Shown here one piece after another: positions 8,543 to 16,043 of a DNA stretch of 35,774 nucleotides (its first letter is position 1; every line of letters begins with the position of its first letter). A program made the position numbers and the translations under genes. The DNA is taken from NCBI RefSeq assembly GCF_002399615.1, contig NZ_DHDZ01000033.1, positions 1-35,774 of the forward strand. Reading direction: 5' to 3'. Below the pieces are notes generated by a model that saw nothing but the letters and a program-made list of their open reading frames with translations, did not search any database and was not told where the DNA came from. This DNA is from Pedobacter sp. UBA4863. Its GTDB lineage: Bacteria > Bacteroidota > Bacteroidia > Sphingobacteriales > Sphingobacteriaceae.

Positions 8543-11467
8543 TTAAATCAAGTCGAGTAAATCTTGTTTAGAAAGTGATTTAAAAACGGAGCTGTCGGTT
8601 TTAATTAAATCGGTAACTAAATCTCTCTTTTTCTGCTGCATGAGCATAATTTTTTCCTCTATCGTATCCGGACATATTAGCCGTACCGCCATTACATTTT
8701 TATGCTGTCCAATACGGTAAGTCCTATCAATTGCTTGGTTTTCTACGGCGGGGTTCCACCAAGGGTCTATAAGGTAAACATAATCTGCTGCAGTAAGGTT
8801 TAGTCCCTGCCCTCCTGCTTTTAAGCTAATGAGGAATACCCTGATCTTGTCATTTTGCTGAAAATCATTGACCTCTTTTTCGCGGTTTTTTGTTTGTCCA
8901 CTGAGGTAAGAGAACTTAATATCTCTTGTTTCTAACTCTGTTTTTACCAAATTAAGCATCTCTACAAATTGCGAAAACACCAATATTTTATGGTAGGGCG
9001 ATCTACTTTCTATCTGCTCTAATAAAACATCCATTTTGGCAGATGAATTGCCATAGAACTTTTCTTTGCCAAGCAATGCTGGCGAGTTACAGACTTGTCT
9101 AAGTTTAGTAATGCCCTGTAATACGTGCATACTACTCTTATTTAGTTCGTCTTCCGAACGGTTCATGAGGTAATCTCTAATTTCGTTGCGGCAGCTTTCG
9201 TATATTTCCCGTTGCTTACTGTCCATTTCGCAGTAAATCACCATTTCAGTTTTATCTGGCAGCTCTTCGGCTACCTGTGCTTTTGTTCTGCGTAATATAA
9301 ATGGCTTAATACGCCTTTGCAATTCAACTGCTTTGCTAGAATCTTTAAACTGATCTATTGGCACCGAATATTGCTGCTTAAAATGAGCTCTGCTACCCAA
9401 TAAACCCGGGCAAGCGAAAGAAAGTTGTCCGTACAGATCAAATGTATTGTTTTCTATCGGCGTACCCGATAATACAATTTTGTTTCTAGATTGTAATAAA
9501 CGTGCCGCTTTATAGCGTTGTGAATCTGGATTTTTTATGGTTTGGGATTCGTCTAAGAAAATATAATTGAAACGGTATTCTTTTAACCAAGCTATATCGG
9601 CCAGTAATGTACCATAAGAAGTAAGTACTACTTGATAACGATTAAATTGTTGAAGCTGTTTTACCCTATTGGTACCATAAATAGTGGTAACTCTTAAGCT
9701 TGGGGCAAATTTGTTTATTTCTTGTTGCCAATTAAACACCAAGGATGCAGGAACTACAATAAGATTAGTATTTTGATCTACTTTGTCATTTTGCGAAAGG
9801 ATAAAGGCAATAATTTGAATGGTCTTGCCCAAGCCCATGTCATCGGCCAAACAACCACCAAAATTAAAGCTATCTAAGAAATTTAACCAATTAAGGCCTT
9901 CTTTTTGATAACCCCGCAAAGTTGCATTAAGCATAGCTGGTACAGGCACTTCGGTTATACCGTTAAAAGTTTCCAGTTTAGAACGGTAAAGTGCCAAGCG
10001 CTCTTTTGTTTCGATACTTAAAACAGCTTCTTCATAAAGTTCTTCTACCGCCGAATAATTAATATTTGGTGTGCGTAAAGTATTCTCAATCACTTCGCCA
10101 GCACCAAAATAACCTTCAAATCTGCTCAACCATTCATCTGGCAAAATACCCAATGTACCATCGTCTAACTGCACAAATTTGTTCTTATTTCTGATAGATT
10201 TATGCAAATGTTTTAATGAAACCGTTTGTTTATTAAACTGCACTTTAATTGCGGTTTCAAACCAATCTATACCACTTATTACGTTGATAGAGATATTTGC
10301 TTTATATGCACTTAGTTTATTTTCTTTTAGGCTATTGAAACCTAAAATTGCTATTCCCTTACTTCGCCAAGCGTCAAAGGCATCTAAAAACCAGTCGGGC
10401 GACAGAAAATGTTTACGATGAAGATAAAAGCAATCGGCCTGACGCTGTTCAGAAAACTGAGTTGCCTGTTCTTCAAAATAAGGGTGCATTTTAGAAATAT
10501 CAGTTATAAACTGTAGTTCGGTGGTTTCATCTCGTTGTACGGTAAACAATTGCCCCTTCTTATCTTTCGCCCTAAGTTGCTTTTTAGAAATAATTGGAAT
10601 TTCGAAGGCTGCATAACGCATTACAGGAGTAAGCAGTACAAAATCTTCGGATTCGGTTAAATAAATAATTTTTTCGTTGTCTAAATCGAAGCCCTGTTCT
10701 ATTATTTGTTTTTGGGTAGCGGGTTTGAGATATGAATAATTGATTTTTATTTTTTCTTCTAAAGCTTGGAGGATGTTTTCTTGGAAATCTGCATAAACCA
10801 ACCGATCTACTACTAACAGGTTTCGATGTTGTTTAAAAAAATGGATCAAGGAAAGAAAAAATGGGTCCTTAATGAGATATAATTGTTGTTGTATTTGTAT
10901 AAAGTACTGATATTTTAGTTCAACACCTGCTAGAGCAAATGATTTCACACCAAGATGCAAGGTGCCTTCCAGTGCAAAATCGTCGCCTCTTTCATCTACG
11001 TGTAGTTCAAAATCTGATTTTAGCATTGTTAAATCCACTTTGTGCACTGAACTGGCATTTACCGTAGTGGCTATTTTTTCATCGTGTTGATATACCGGCA
11101 GCTTTAGTGGATTGTTTACAATGGCTTTTAAAGCACTCAAATCCGAACTACTTTCATTTTCTTGGTAATGATTTTTGAACTTGCTTACTGCGGCAAAAAA
11201 CTTTAATTCCTGTTGGTCTTCTGTTTGCCACAGTAAATCTAAGGGATTAACCGTTTTAAAGGGATTTTTAAGCTTACCCTGTTTGGTTTGGGCTGCATCA
11301 ACCAATTCTATAACCAAATGCCGATAATGCCTATGCCTACTAAATATGAGCACCAAGTTAACTGGCGAACTTACGTATGCCAGCCTGCTTGTCTTACTAT
11401 TGTTAATAATAGGCAACAATTGGTCGTAATTAAGCTTCGTTGGTATTTCATCTCCAGTTTCTTGCAT
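8543..11467 (-). CDS. SNF2-family DEAD/DEAH-box helicase
   Basis: A 974-residue protein. The C-terminal half is a complete SNF2 ATPase: Walker A in DDMGLGKTIQ near residue 545, DESQ Walker B near 640, LSGTPIENN (motif III), and a C-terminal helicase lobe with AGGQGLNLTAADYV and the closing AIDRTYRIGQ near 915. The N-terminal half (about 1-460) has no motif I recognise and probably carries a SWIM-less substrate-binding region. Such proteins translocate on double-stranded DNA and remodel protein-DNA complexes or take part in repair. The gene converges with the OsmC-like gene, with 20 bases between the stops. It has no restriction or defence partner nearby, so I treat it as a housekeeping chromosomal gene. 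Confidence 0.9.
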   Translation of the reverse strand: MQETGDEIPTKLNYDQLLPIINNSKTSRLAYVSSPVNLVLIFSRHRHYRHLVIELVDAAQTKQGKLKNPFKTVNPLDLLWQTEDQQELKFFAAVSKFKNHYQENESSSDLSALKAIVNNPLKLPVYQHDEKIATTVNASSVHKVDLTMLKSDFELHVDERGDDFALEGTLHLGVKSFALAGVELKYQYFIQIQQQLYLIKDPFFLSLIHFFKQHRNLLVVDRLVYADFQENILQALEEKIKINYSYLKPATQKQIIEQGFDLDNEKIIYLTESEDFVLLTPVMRYAAFEIPIISKKQLRAKDKKGQLFTVQRDETTELQFITDISKMHPYFEEQATQFSEQRQADCFYLHRKHFLSPDWFLDAFDAWRSKGIAILGFNSLKENKLSAYKANISINVISGIDWFETAIKVQFNKQTVSLKHLHKSIRNKNKFVQLDDGTLGILPDEWLSRFEGYFGAGEVIENTLRTPNINYSAVEELYEEAVLSIETKERLALYRSKLETFNGITEVPVPAMLNATLRGYQKEGLNWLNFLDSFNFGGCLADDMGLGKTIQIIAFILSQNDKVDQNTNLIVVPASLVFNWQQEINKFAPSLRVTTIYGTNRVKQLQQFNRYQVVLTSYGTLLADIAWLKEYRFNYIFLDESQTIKNPDSQRYKAARLLQSRNKIVLSGTPIENNTFDLYGQLSFACPGLLGSRAHFKQQYSVPIDQFKDSSKAVELQRRIKPFILRRTKAQVAEELPDKTEMVIYCEMDSKQREIYESCRNEIRDYLMNRSEDELNKSSMHVLQGITKLRQVCNSPALLGKEKFYGNSSAKMDVLLEQIESRSPYHKILVFSQFVEMLNLVKTELETRDIKFSYLSGQTKNREKEVNDFQQNDKIRVFLISLKAGGQGLNLTAADYVYLIDPWWNPAVENQAIDRTYRIGQHKNVMAVRLICPDTIEEKIMLMQQKKRDLVTDLIKTDSSVFKSLSKQDLLDLI

Positions 11468-11664
11468 TTTGGCAATAATAAAATGCTAAAGATAAACATT
11501 TGATTTGCTCATTATTTGCTGTAGGGATAAAATTTATCCCGTTTTTATCAGTATTTAGTTTTATAAATTACTGATTATTCTAACTTATTTAAAGCATAAA
11601 CGACTATTGCTCAATACCTAATATATAGGTAACTAAATTTTGTACAACATTTTTTTAATGAAAG

Positions 11665-11695
11665 TTTGCAGAATTGCCCCGTTTTTGTACTTTTG
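11665..11695 (+). promoter_or_regulatory. Bacteroidota-type promoter of tRNA-Ser
   Basis: TTTG at 11665-11668 (-33 element), a 19-bp spacer, and TACTTTTG at 11688-11695, a perfect TAnnTTTG -7 element. The tRNA begins 5 bases after the -7 box, so transcription would start at or just before the mature 5' end. Confidence 0.85.
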
Positions 11696-11699
11696 CGGC

Positions 11700-11787
11700 G
11701 GAGAGCTGGCAGAGTGGTCGAATGCGGCAGTCTTGAAAACTGTTGACTGTAACAGGTCCGGGGGTTCGAATCCCTCGCTCTCCGCCA
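11700..11787 (+). tRNA. tRNA-Ser (anticodon UGA)
   Basis: An 88-nt class II tRNA with a long variable arm. The acceptor GGAGAGC pairs with GCTCTCC, the discriminator is G and CCA is encoded. The anticodon loop CTTGAAA lies between CAGT and ACTG and gives TGA, which reads UCA and related serine codons. The T-loop is TTCGAAT in a GGGGG/TCCCT-type stem. It is followed 8 bases later by its own terminator. Confidence 0.95.
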
Positions 11788-11795
11788 TCATAATT

Positions 11796-11818
11796 AAAGC
11801 CCCAGCAGGGGCTTTTTT
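11796..11818 (+). terminator. Terminator of tRNA-Ser
   Basis: AAAGCCCC, loop AGCA, GGGGCTTT, then more T's (six in all to 11818). The 8-bp stem is perfect and sits just after the tRNA CCA. Confidence 0.9.
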
Positions 11819-11948
11819 GGTTACAAGACCAATGTGGGGAGAAGTGATTCTTAATTTTCTTTCAAAAATAACCGTTTAATTTCCTTTAATATAAGTGCAA
11901 ATGCGATACGCAATATTGGTATATAGCTAAGATTTGGCATTTTATTTG

Positions 11949-11956
11949 TACCTTTG
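11949..11956 (+). promoter_or_regulatory. Possible -7 element for ssrA
   Basis: TACCTTTG fits TAnnTTTG and lies 75 bases before the tmRNA. No TTG/TTTG sits at the usual 19-21 bp upstream, so it is only a candidate. A 5' leader removed by processing would be implied. Confidence 0.3.
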
Positions 11957-12031
11957 TTACCAAGAATAAGGAATGAAAACACAAAAATTAAAGGCTTGTC
12001 CTTAATTTTTAACTTTCTTATTTAAATAATT

Positions 12032-12400
12032 GGGGCTGTTCTTGGATTTGACAGGGTGGCGCTGAGTATGTAAGCATGCAGTGCGTTGTACGGTGAGCAC
12101 TTTAAAGAGAACGTTCAAAACAATAATTGGCGAAAATAACTACGCCTTAGCTGCCTAATTTAGAATTACGCAAGCTTTTGTCTCGCTAACTGCCGCATAG
12201 TTAGGTTAGCATCAGAGGCATCGAAATAACCGTGCTAGCTTTTGTAGAGGTACGATACAATTGCGAAATAAAGTATCTAAGGATGTTGTTAAGGTCGGTT
12301 TCCAGCCAGACGCATCTCGAAAAACAATTGGAAAATAAGCACGTAGAAAGCATAATTTATCACACAACTGGACAAGGGTTCGACTCCCTTCAGCTCCACA
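12032..12400 (+). ncRNA. ssrA: tmRNA (SsrA)
   Basis: The RNA starts with GGGGCTGTTCTTGGATTTGA, the usual tmRNA 5' end, and ends with a T-arm (GGGTTCGACTCCC) and acceptor CAGCTCC, which pairs with the 5' GGGGCTG. The tag frame at 12129-12158 reads GENNYALAA then stop, the expected Bacteroidota ssrA degradation tag. tmRNA rescues stalled ribosomes with SmpB and marks the partial proteins for proteolysis. The full CCA is not encoded (the gene reads ACA after the acceptor). The hairpin right after it and the attachment region of the mobile element make this gene the chromosomal landmark at the element's left edge. Confidence 0.95.
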
Positions 12401-12428
12401 AGAAGCCTCGACCAACCTCGGGGCTTCT
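12401..12428 (+). terminator. ssrA terminator hairpin without T-tract
   Basis: AGAAGCCTCGA, loop CCAACC, TCGGGGCTTCT: an 11-bp stem with one T-G wobble, directly after the tmRNA. It is followed by GCTTGAAAG rather than a run of T's. It is probably the original ssrA terminator stem with its T-tract missing, which could place a recombination junction near 12,429. Confidence 0.6.
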
Positions 12429-12457
12429 GCTTGAAAGACTAACAAGGAAAGATCTAG

Positions 12458-12469
12458 AAATCGTGCGTC
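12458..12469 (+). repeat. Direct repeat copy 1, AAATCGTGCGTC
   Basis: The same 12 bases recur at 12664-12675, 206 bp away, on the other side of the orphan tRNA-Ser end. A weaker relative of the surrounding sequence, GATCTAGAAATCG (12451), recurs as GATCTAAAAACCG (12494). Clustered short repeats next to an integrase gene are typical of core or arm-type recombinase sites. This interpretation is inferred. Confidence 0.6.
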
Positions 12470-12531
12470 ATTCGTGGCACTTTCGGTTTCAATGATCTAA
12501 AAACCGCACTGGAGAAGGGTTTTGAAATTAA

Positions 12532-12555
12532 GTTCAAGTCCCTGTCTCTCCGCCA
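12532..12555 (+). pseudogene. Orphan 3' end of a tRNA-Ser (attachment-site relic)
   Basis: These 24 bases read as the 3' end of a tRNA: T-loop TTCAAGT, 3' T-stem strand CCCTG, acceptor strand TCTCTCC, discriminator G and CCA. The 5' T-stem (which should be CAGGG) is replaced by ATTAA, and no upstream tRNA body is present. It matches the intact tRNA-Ser at 11,700 in 15 of its last 17 bases but differs elsewhere, so it derives from another serine tRNA. It is followed 21 bases later by a perfect terminator stem. Short tRNA 3' ends are classic attachment cores of tyrosine-recombinase elements. Confidence 0.65.
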
Positions 12556-12576
12556 AATGGTTCAACCAAAAGCTTT

Positions 12577-12610
12577 AAATGCCTGCAAATACTAGATTTG
12601 CAGGCATTTT
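12577..12610 (+). terminator. Terminator-like hairpin after the tRNA-Ser remnant
   Basis: AAATGCCTGCAAAT, loop ACTAG, ATTTGCAGGCATTT: a perfect 14-bp stem ending in TTTT. It lies where a tRNA terminator would be if the 12532-12555 fragment were part of an intact gene. Confidence 0.75.
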
Positions 12611-12663
12611 GCATTCAGCAGAATTACCCAAAATCTTCAATAACAATCAAAATCTATTAGCGT

Positions 12664-12704
12664 AAATCGTGCGTCTTTTGCTTTGAAAAAAAAGACGCAC
12701 GATT
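12664..12704. repeat. Direct repeat copy 2 inside a perfect 15-bp inverted repeat
   Basis: AATCGTGCGTCTTTT (12665-12679) and AAAAGACGCACGATT (12690-12704) are exact reverse complements around a 10-base spacer GCTTTGAAAA. The left arm contains the second copy of AAATCGTGCGTC. The A/T flanks could make it a bidirectional terminator, but the sharing of its arm with the 12,458 repeat points to a recombinase or regulator site. The 100 bases from here to the integrase start hold nothing else I recognise. Confidence 0.7.
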
Positions 12705-12804
12705 AACATCACAAGTAATTGTAAATCAACCAGTACAGCAGGTTTACATCTTGTAAAAGAGCTTTAGCATTTCCAACTTTGTTTAACCTATTAATTGATG
12801 TGTT

Positions 12805-14028
12805 ATGTTGGAGAAAAGCTATGGGTTGTTATTCTTTTTAAAACAACCAAAGAATCAAAATGAGGACCTCAGGTTTGTATACCTGAGAATTACGGTCGAT
12901 GGAAAAGCCAAAGAGCTATCGACCAAACGCAAATGGGACCAAACGAAATGGAACCAGGCAACTGGTAGGGCTATTGGTACAAAAGAGGATGCAAAAGCAT
13001 TAAACAGCTATCTTGATGCCCTCGCACTAAAGATCAACGAAGCTAAACGTAAACTGATCGAAAACTCAAAACAGGTTACCGCCCAGTTCCTCGTAGATTA
13101 TTTAAACGGTACAGAGGAAAAAGGCAGATTGATCATCCAGGCTTTTAAGGACCATAATTCCAAAATGGAACTATTGGTGGGTACAGAATATGCTCCCGGC
13201 ACGTTTATCAGGTACACTACAGCCTGTGAACACCTGCAGAAGTTTATCGAATGGAAATATTGCTGTGACGATATAAATATCAAGGACTTAGATTATGAGT
13301 TTATATCCAACTACGAATTTTGGTTAAAGGGTATCAGAAATTGTGCGCACAATACTGCCATGAAATATATCTCCAATTTTAAAAAGATTGTCCTTGAGGC
13401 ATTAAAAAAGGGATGGATTTTAAGAGACCCATTTCTTGGATTTAAGACTACAAAAAGAGAGGTGATCAGAACAGCCTTAACGCAACAGGAAATAAATCGG
13501 ATTAAGAATAAGAAATTTGCCATAGATAGAATTGGCCAAATTGCTGACATGTTCCTATTCAGTTGCTATACAGGCTTGGCTTACATTGATCTTAAACAGT
13601 TAAGGATCGACCAAATCATCACAGGGATTGACAAACAAAAATGGATCATTACCACAAGGCAAAAAACGGATACTGCAACAAGGTTACCCCTATTACCGAC
13701 AGCACTGGAAATTGTAAACAAATATCGCGACCATCCGTATTGCATCGAAACAGGTGCTGTGCTGCCTGTACCATCGAACCAAAAATTAAATGCCTATCTT
13801 AAAGAGATCGCAGACATTTGTGGTATTACAAAAACCCTTACGTTTCACATCGCAAGGCACACTTTTGCAACAACGGTTACATTAAGCAATGGCGTTCCAA
13901 TTGAAACTGTATCCAGGATGTTGGGACATAGCTCTATAAAACAAACACAACACTATGCAAAAATACTGGACACTAAGATCAGCCAGGACATGAAAGCCCT
14001 AAGAAAGCGGCTTGGTCACATAGGATAA
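12805..14028 (+). CDS. Tyrosine recombinase / ICE integrase
   Basis: A 407-residue protein of the Bacteroidota integrase class. An arm-binding domain lies at about 5-95, a SAM-like core-binding domain at about 110-205, and the catalytic domain follows. Visible catalytic residues are H348 and R351 (FHIARHTFATT), H375 (LGHSS) and nucleophile Y384 (TQHYAKI). The first catalytic arginine, expected in TGLRxxE, is alanine here (TGLAYID, A259), as in other recombinases of this group that lack Arg I, such as IntDOT. It should integrate and excise the element, which is why it lies beside the repeats at 12,458-12,704. It converges with the small-gene cluster across a shared terminator. Confidence 0.93.
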   Translation: MLEKSYGLLFFLKQPKNQNEDLRFVYLRITVDGKAKELSTKRKWDQTKWNQATGRAIGTKEDAKALNSYLDALALKINEAKRKLIENSKQVTAQFLVDYLNGTEEKGRLIIQAFKDHNSKMELLVGTEYAPGTFIRYTTACEHLQKFIEWKYCCDDINIKDLDYEFISNYEFWLKGIRNCAHNTAMKYISNFKKIVLEALKKGWILRDPFLGFKTTKREVIRTALTQQEINRIKNKKFAIDRIGQIADMFLFSCYTGLAYIDLKQLRIDQIITGIDKQKWIITTRQKTDTATRLPLLPTALEIVNKYRDHPYCIETGAVLPVPSNQKLNAYLKEIADICGITKTLTFHIARHTFATTVTLSNGVPIETVSRMLGHSSIKQTQHYAKILDTKISQDMKALRKRLGHIG

Positions 14029-14065
14029 AAATGAAAGCCAACTACTATTAGTTGGCTTTCATTTT
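14028..14065. terminator. Bidirectional terminator between integrase and tra-side cluster
   Basis: AAAATGAAAGCCAAC, loop TACTATTA, GTTGGCTTTCATTTT: a perfect 15-bp stem with A-rich and T-rich flanks. It starts at the integrase stop and overlaps the last codons of the convergent minus-strand gene, so it can end both transcripts. Confidence 0.85.
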
Positions 14066-14361
14066 CCTGTCTCAATCGTAAGTATTATCTGGCTTCCCAG
14101 ACCCGGATGATAGGAAGGATTATAAAGTATGTAACCAAAATCGCTGAGTTGCGAAAGGTATTTATGGTAGGTCACATAGTTCCCTATTCTGGAAAGCTCC
14201 ATGATCTTTTTCCGTGAAACACTGATGGGAATATTAAACTCCACCGTTTTCATCAGTTGTACGATGGCCATCAGTATGCCCAAATGCCAGACGTTAAGCC
14301 TCGGATCAGCAGCGTAACGATTCAAAATAACCTTCAAATTTCTAAATTCTGAACCTTCCAT
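14059..14361 (-). CDS. Small winged-helix-like protein A (paralogue of 14638-14928)
   Basis: A 100-residue protein from the ATG at 14361; the open frame continues to a TTG at 14391. It overlaps the upstream helix-turn-helix gene by 20 bases, suggesting translational coupling. The pattern DPRLNVWHLGILMAI ... SRKKIMELSRIGNYVTYHKYLSQLSDFGYI looks like a DNA-binding helix-turn-helix followed by a wing (YILYNPSY). The same pattern is found in the protein at 14638-14928, so the two are paralogues. The fold resembles replication-initiator or transcriptional wHTH domains; the actual role is unknown. It is the last gene of the minus-strand block. Confidence 0.7.
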   Translation of the reverse strand: MEGSEFRNLKVILNRYAADPRLNVWHLGILMAIVQLMKTVEFNIPISVSRKKIMELSRIGNYVTYHKYLSQLSDFGYILYNPSYHPGLGSQIILTIETGK

Positions 14362-14629
14362 TCTCTTCCCCCGTTTTAAATAATCCTTCAACCTCTGATA
14401 AACGATAATACCAGGTGCCCTGTATCTTTACCGGGTTAAGCTTTCCGCTCACCCTCAGGTTTTGAAGGCTGCCCGGTGAAACTTTGAGAAGTTGCCTTAC
14501 CTCCCCGCTCTTGATCCATTCCGGTTTATCTTCCTTGGTCCCAACCGCACCAAGCAGTATTTTGAGATCGTCCAGAAGCTGGAACCTTAATATCTGTAGA
14601 TCTTCCTTCGTCACTATTTCCATACCCAT
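14342..14629 (-). CDS. Helix-turn-helix DNA-binding protein (excisionase-like)
   Basis: A 95-residue protein. Residues about 40-85 (WIKSGEVRQLLKVSPGSLQNLRVSGKLNPVKIQGTWYYRLSEVEGLF) have the MerR/Xis-like pattern of Bacteroidota ICE helix-turn-helix proteins: a recognition helix in SPGSLQNLR and a closing W-Y-YR wing. The N-terminal 35 residues are probably helical. Proteins of this type near integrases often act as excisionases or regulators, which is the likely role here. It is sandwiched between two paralogous winged-helix genes, 8 bases from the upstream one. The start could also be the second ATG at 14623. Confidence 0.75.
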   Translation of the reverse strand: MGMEIVTKEDLQILRFQLLDDLKILLGAVGTKEDKPEWIKSGEVRQLLKVSPGSLQNLRVSGKLNPVKIQGTWYYRLSEVEGLFKTGEENGRFRI

Positions 14630-14637
14630 AAATTCAA

Positions 14638-14928
14638 TTATTCTAAACCAATAAACTCTATACTACTCGCCTCATGCTTATATTTCGAGGGCTGGTATCT
14701 TAGATATCCGGCATCGTTCAGATCGCCCACACATTTAAAATAAGTGCTACGGCTGGAGACTTTTGCCATAGGCATCACCTCGTAACTAAATACCCTGAAC
14801 CTTTTTACCTGTCCGATCCTCTCCCATTGAAAAATCAATGCAATAAATACACTGATATGCGAAGGAGACAATCTTGGATCCTTTTCGGCATTTTTGATAA
14901 ATGTGTTGATCATCCTGGCCAGTTCCAT
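14638..14928 (-). CDS. Small winged-helix-like protein B (paralogue of 14059-14361)
   Basis: A 96-residue protein. DPRLSPSHISVFIAL ... AKVSSRSTYFKCVGDLNDAGYLRYQPSKYK follows the same layout as the 100-residue protein two genes downstream: DPRL, a hydrophobic helix, a SR-containing recognition helix, then a GYLRYQPS wing. It probably binds DNA. Function is unknown; in this position it could regulate excision or transfer. Confidence 0.72.
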   Translation of the reverse strand: MELARMINTFIKNAEKDPRLSPSHISVFIALIFQWERIGQVKRFRVFSYEVMPMAKVSSRSTYFKCVGDLNDAGYLRYQPSKYKHEASSIEFIGLE

Positions 14929-14952
14929 TATCCTAAATCAATATCTGCACCT

Positions 14953-16032
14953 TCAAATGCCCAGCTTTCTCCTGTTCCTGTGCACAATTTTCTGCCTATT
15001 TACCGGGGCTGCAATCTTATCCTGTTTGGAATTGATGGCGATCACCCGCCCAACAGTAATAGCCTCCTGCTTGTCAATATCAATCTTTTGCTGACTGGCA
15101 TCATAGATATCGATCCTTTTCTCTGCCGGATTTGCTTGTAAATAACATTGGACCTTATTGCCATTCAGTGAAAGCTCGATTGCCATTCGCCTGCCCTCTT
15201 CCATTGACTTCAGGACTTCCTGTCTCGGTATTGAATGGCCACAGTTTTTTTCAATACGGTCCAATTCCTTTGTAATATCAAACCCATAGGTTGGGTGAAA
15301 TTCATTGACCTGCATTTTCCCTTCTGCCTGGGATTGAAGCAGATCAAGCTGTTTCCAGACCATCTGCCTTTCGCCCTGTTCATTTTCATAGGTCGAAACA
15401 ATCGGCCTGCCATTCAGAAAATTATAGGCTTGTGATGACGACAGCTCCGTAAAATCCTCCGTTGAAAAGTAGGCGGACGTTGTTTTCTCCGCTCCATTCA
15501 GTTCTGCATGCAGACCTTTTAGAAAATATGTCCCTGCGTTATCCTGTGCTATTTCTAACCTGTAATCCATCCTATCCTCCGCACTGAAGTTCCTGGAAGC
15601 TTGTAGTACCAGCTCTTTCTTATCCGACTGGACCTGCTCTTCCAGTTTTTTGATCACACTTTCAAACCCGCTCTTTACCAATGCAGCTTTAAGCGCACGT
15701 AAAGGATCGTGTACCGCTGGATTTTGGATACCTCCAAGGCTCCTTGACATTCGGTAGTGGTTGACCATCCTGTTGAACAGCCTGTTCCAAAATCCCGGAA
15801 AGAGTTTCTTTTCCAGTTCTGCATTCTGCTGTCTGACCAATCTTAACAATACTGCCACATCATCATCCCGTACATCTTTATATCGATGTATGACGCTGGA
15901 AGCATACCTCCACTTCTCTTCCTGGAATGGCCGGTTCTCCTGGAGCATATTGGGGAAGAGCTTCTCAAACCGCTCTTCCCTTTTATGCCAGCTATCCAGT
16001 TCTGCCCTTAACCTGCTGAATGCTGATATCAT
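14953..16032 (-). CDS. DUF3945-like element protein with N-terminal extension
   Basis: A 359-residue protein with no signal peptide or membrane segment. The C-terminal part (about 140-310) aligns along its length with the gene just upstream: D-x-GTYFLKG, NFLNGRPI, NEFHPTYGFDITKEL and YLQANPAEKRIDIYD. The last block is the hallmark of DUF3945-type proteins of Bacteroidota conjugative elements. The N-terminal 130 residues are extra, rich in charged helices (HKREERFEKLF, RDDDVAVLLRLVRQQN), with no known domain visible. The tail is basic (NRQKIVHRNRRKLGI), so nucleic-acid binding is possible. It lies 11 bases after its paralogue. The biochemical role of the family is not established. Confidence 0.75.
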   Translation of the reverse strand: MISAFSRLRAELDSWHKREERFEKLFPNMLQENRPFQEEKWRYASSVIHRYKDVRDDDVAVLLRLVRQQNAELEKKLFPGFWNRLFNRMVNHYRMSRSLGGIQNPAVHDPLRALKAALVKSGFESVIKKLEEQVQSDKKELVLQASRNFSAEDRMDYRLEIAQDNAGTYFLKGLHAELNGAEKTTSAYFSTEDFTELSSSQAYNFLNGRPIVSTYENEQGERQMVWKQLDLLQSQAEGKMQVNEFHPTYGFDITKELDRIEKNCGHSIPRQEVLKSMEEGRRMAIELSLNGNKVQCYLQANPAEKRIDIYDASQQKIDIDKQEAITVGRVIAINSKQDKIAAPVNRQKIVHRNRRKLGI

Positions 16033-16043
16033 AGTCTCAAGTA

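Noticed and set aside
8543..11467. The chromosomal SNF2 protein as part of a defence island
   Set aside because: Its neighbours are an OsmC-like protein and a tRNA; no nuclease, methyltransferase or other defence gene accompanies it.
11640..11879. 79-codon plus-strand frame over the tRNA-Ser
   Set aside because: It is translated tRNA and terminator sequence.
12212..12495. Open frames on both strands over the tmRNA
   Set aside because: They are by-products of the structured RNA gene.
12401..12804. CRISPR array or origin of transfer in the gene-free junction
   Set aside because: The repeats are only two copies of 12 bases with no regular spacers, and no relaxase gene or nic-like context is visible.
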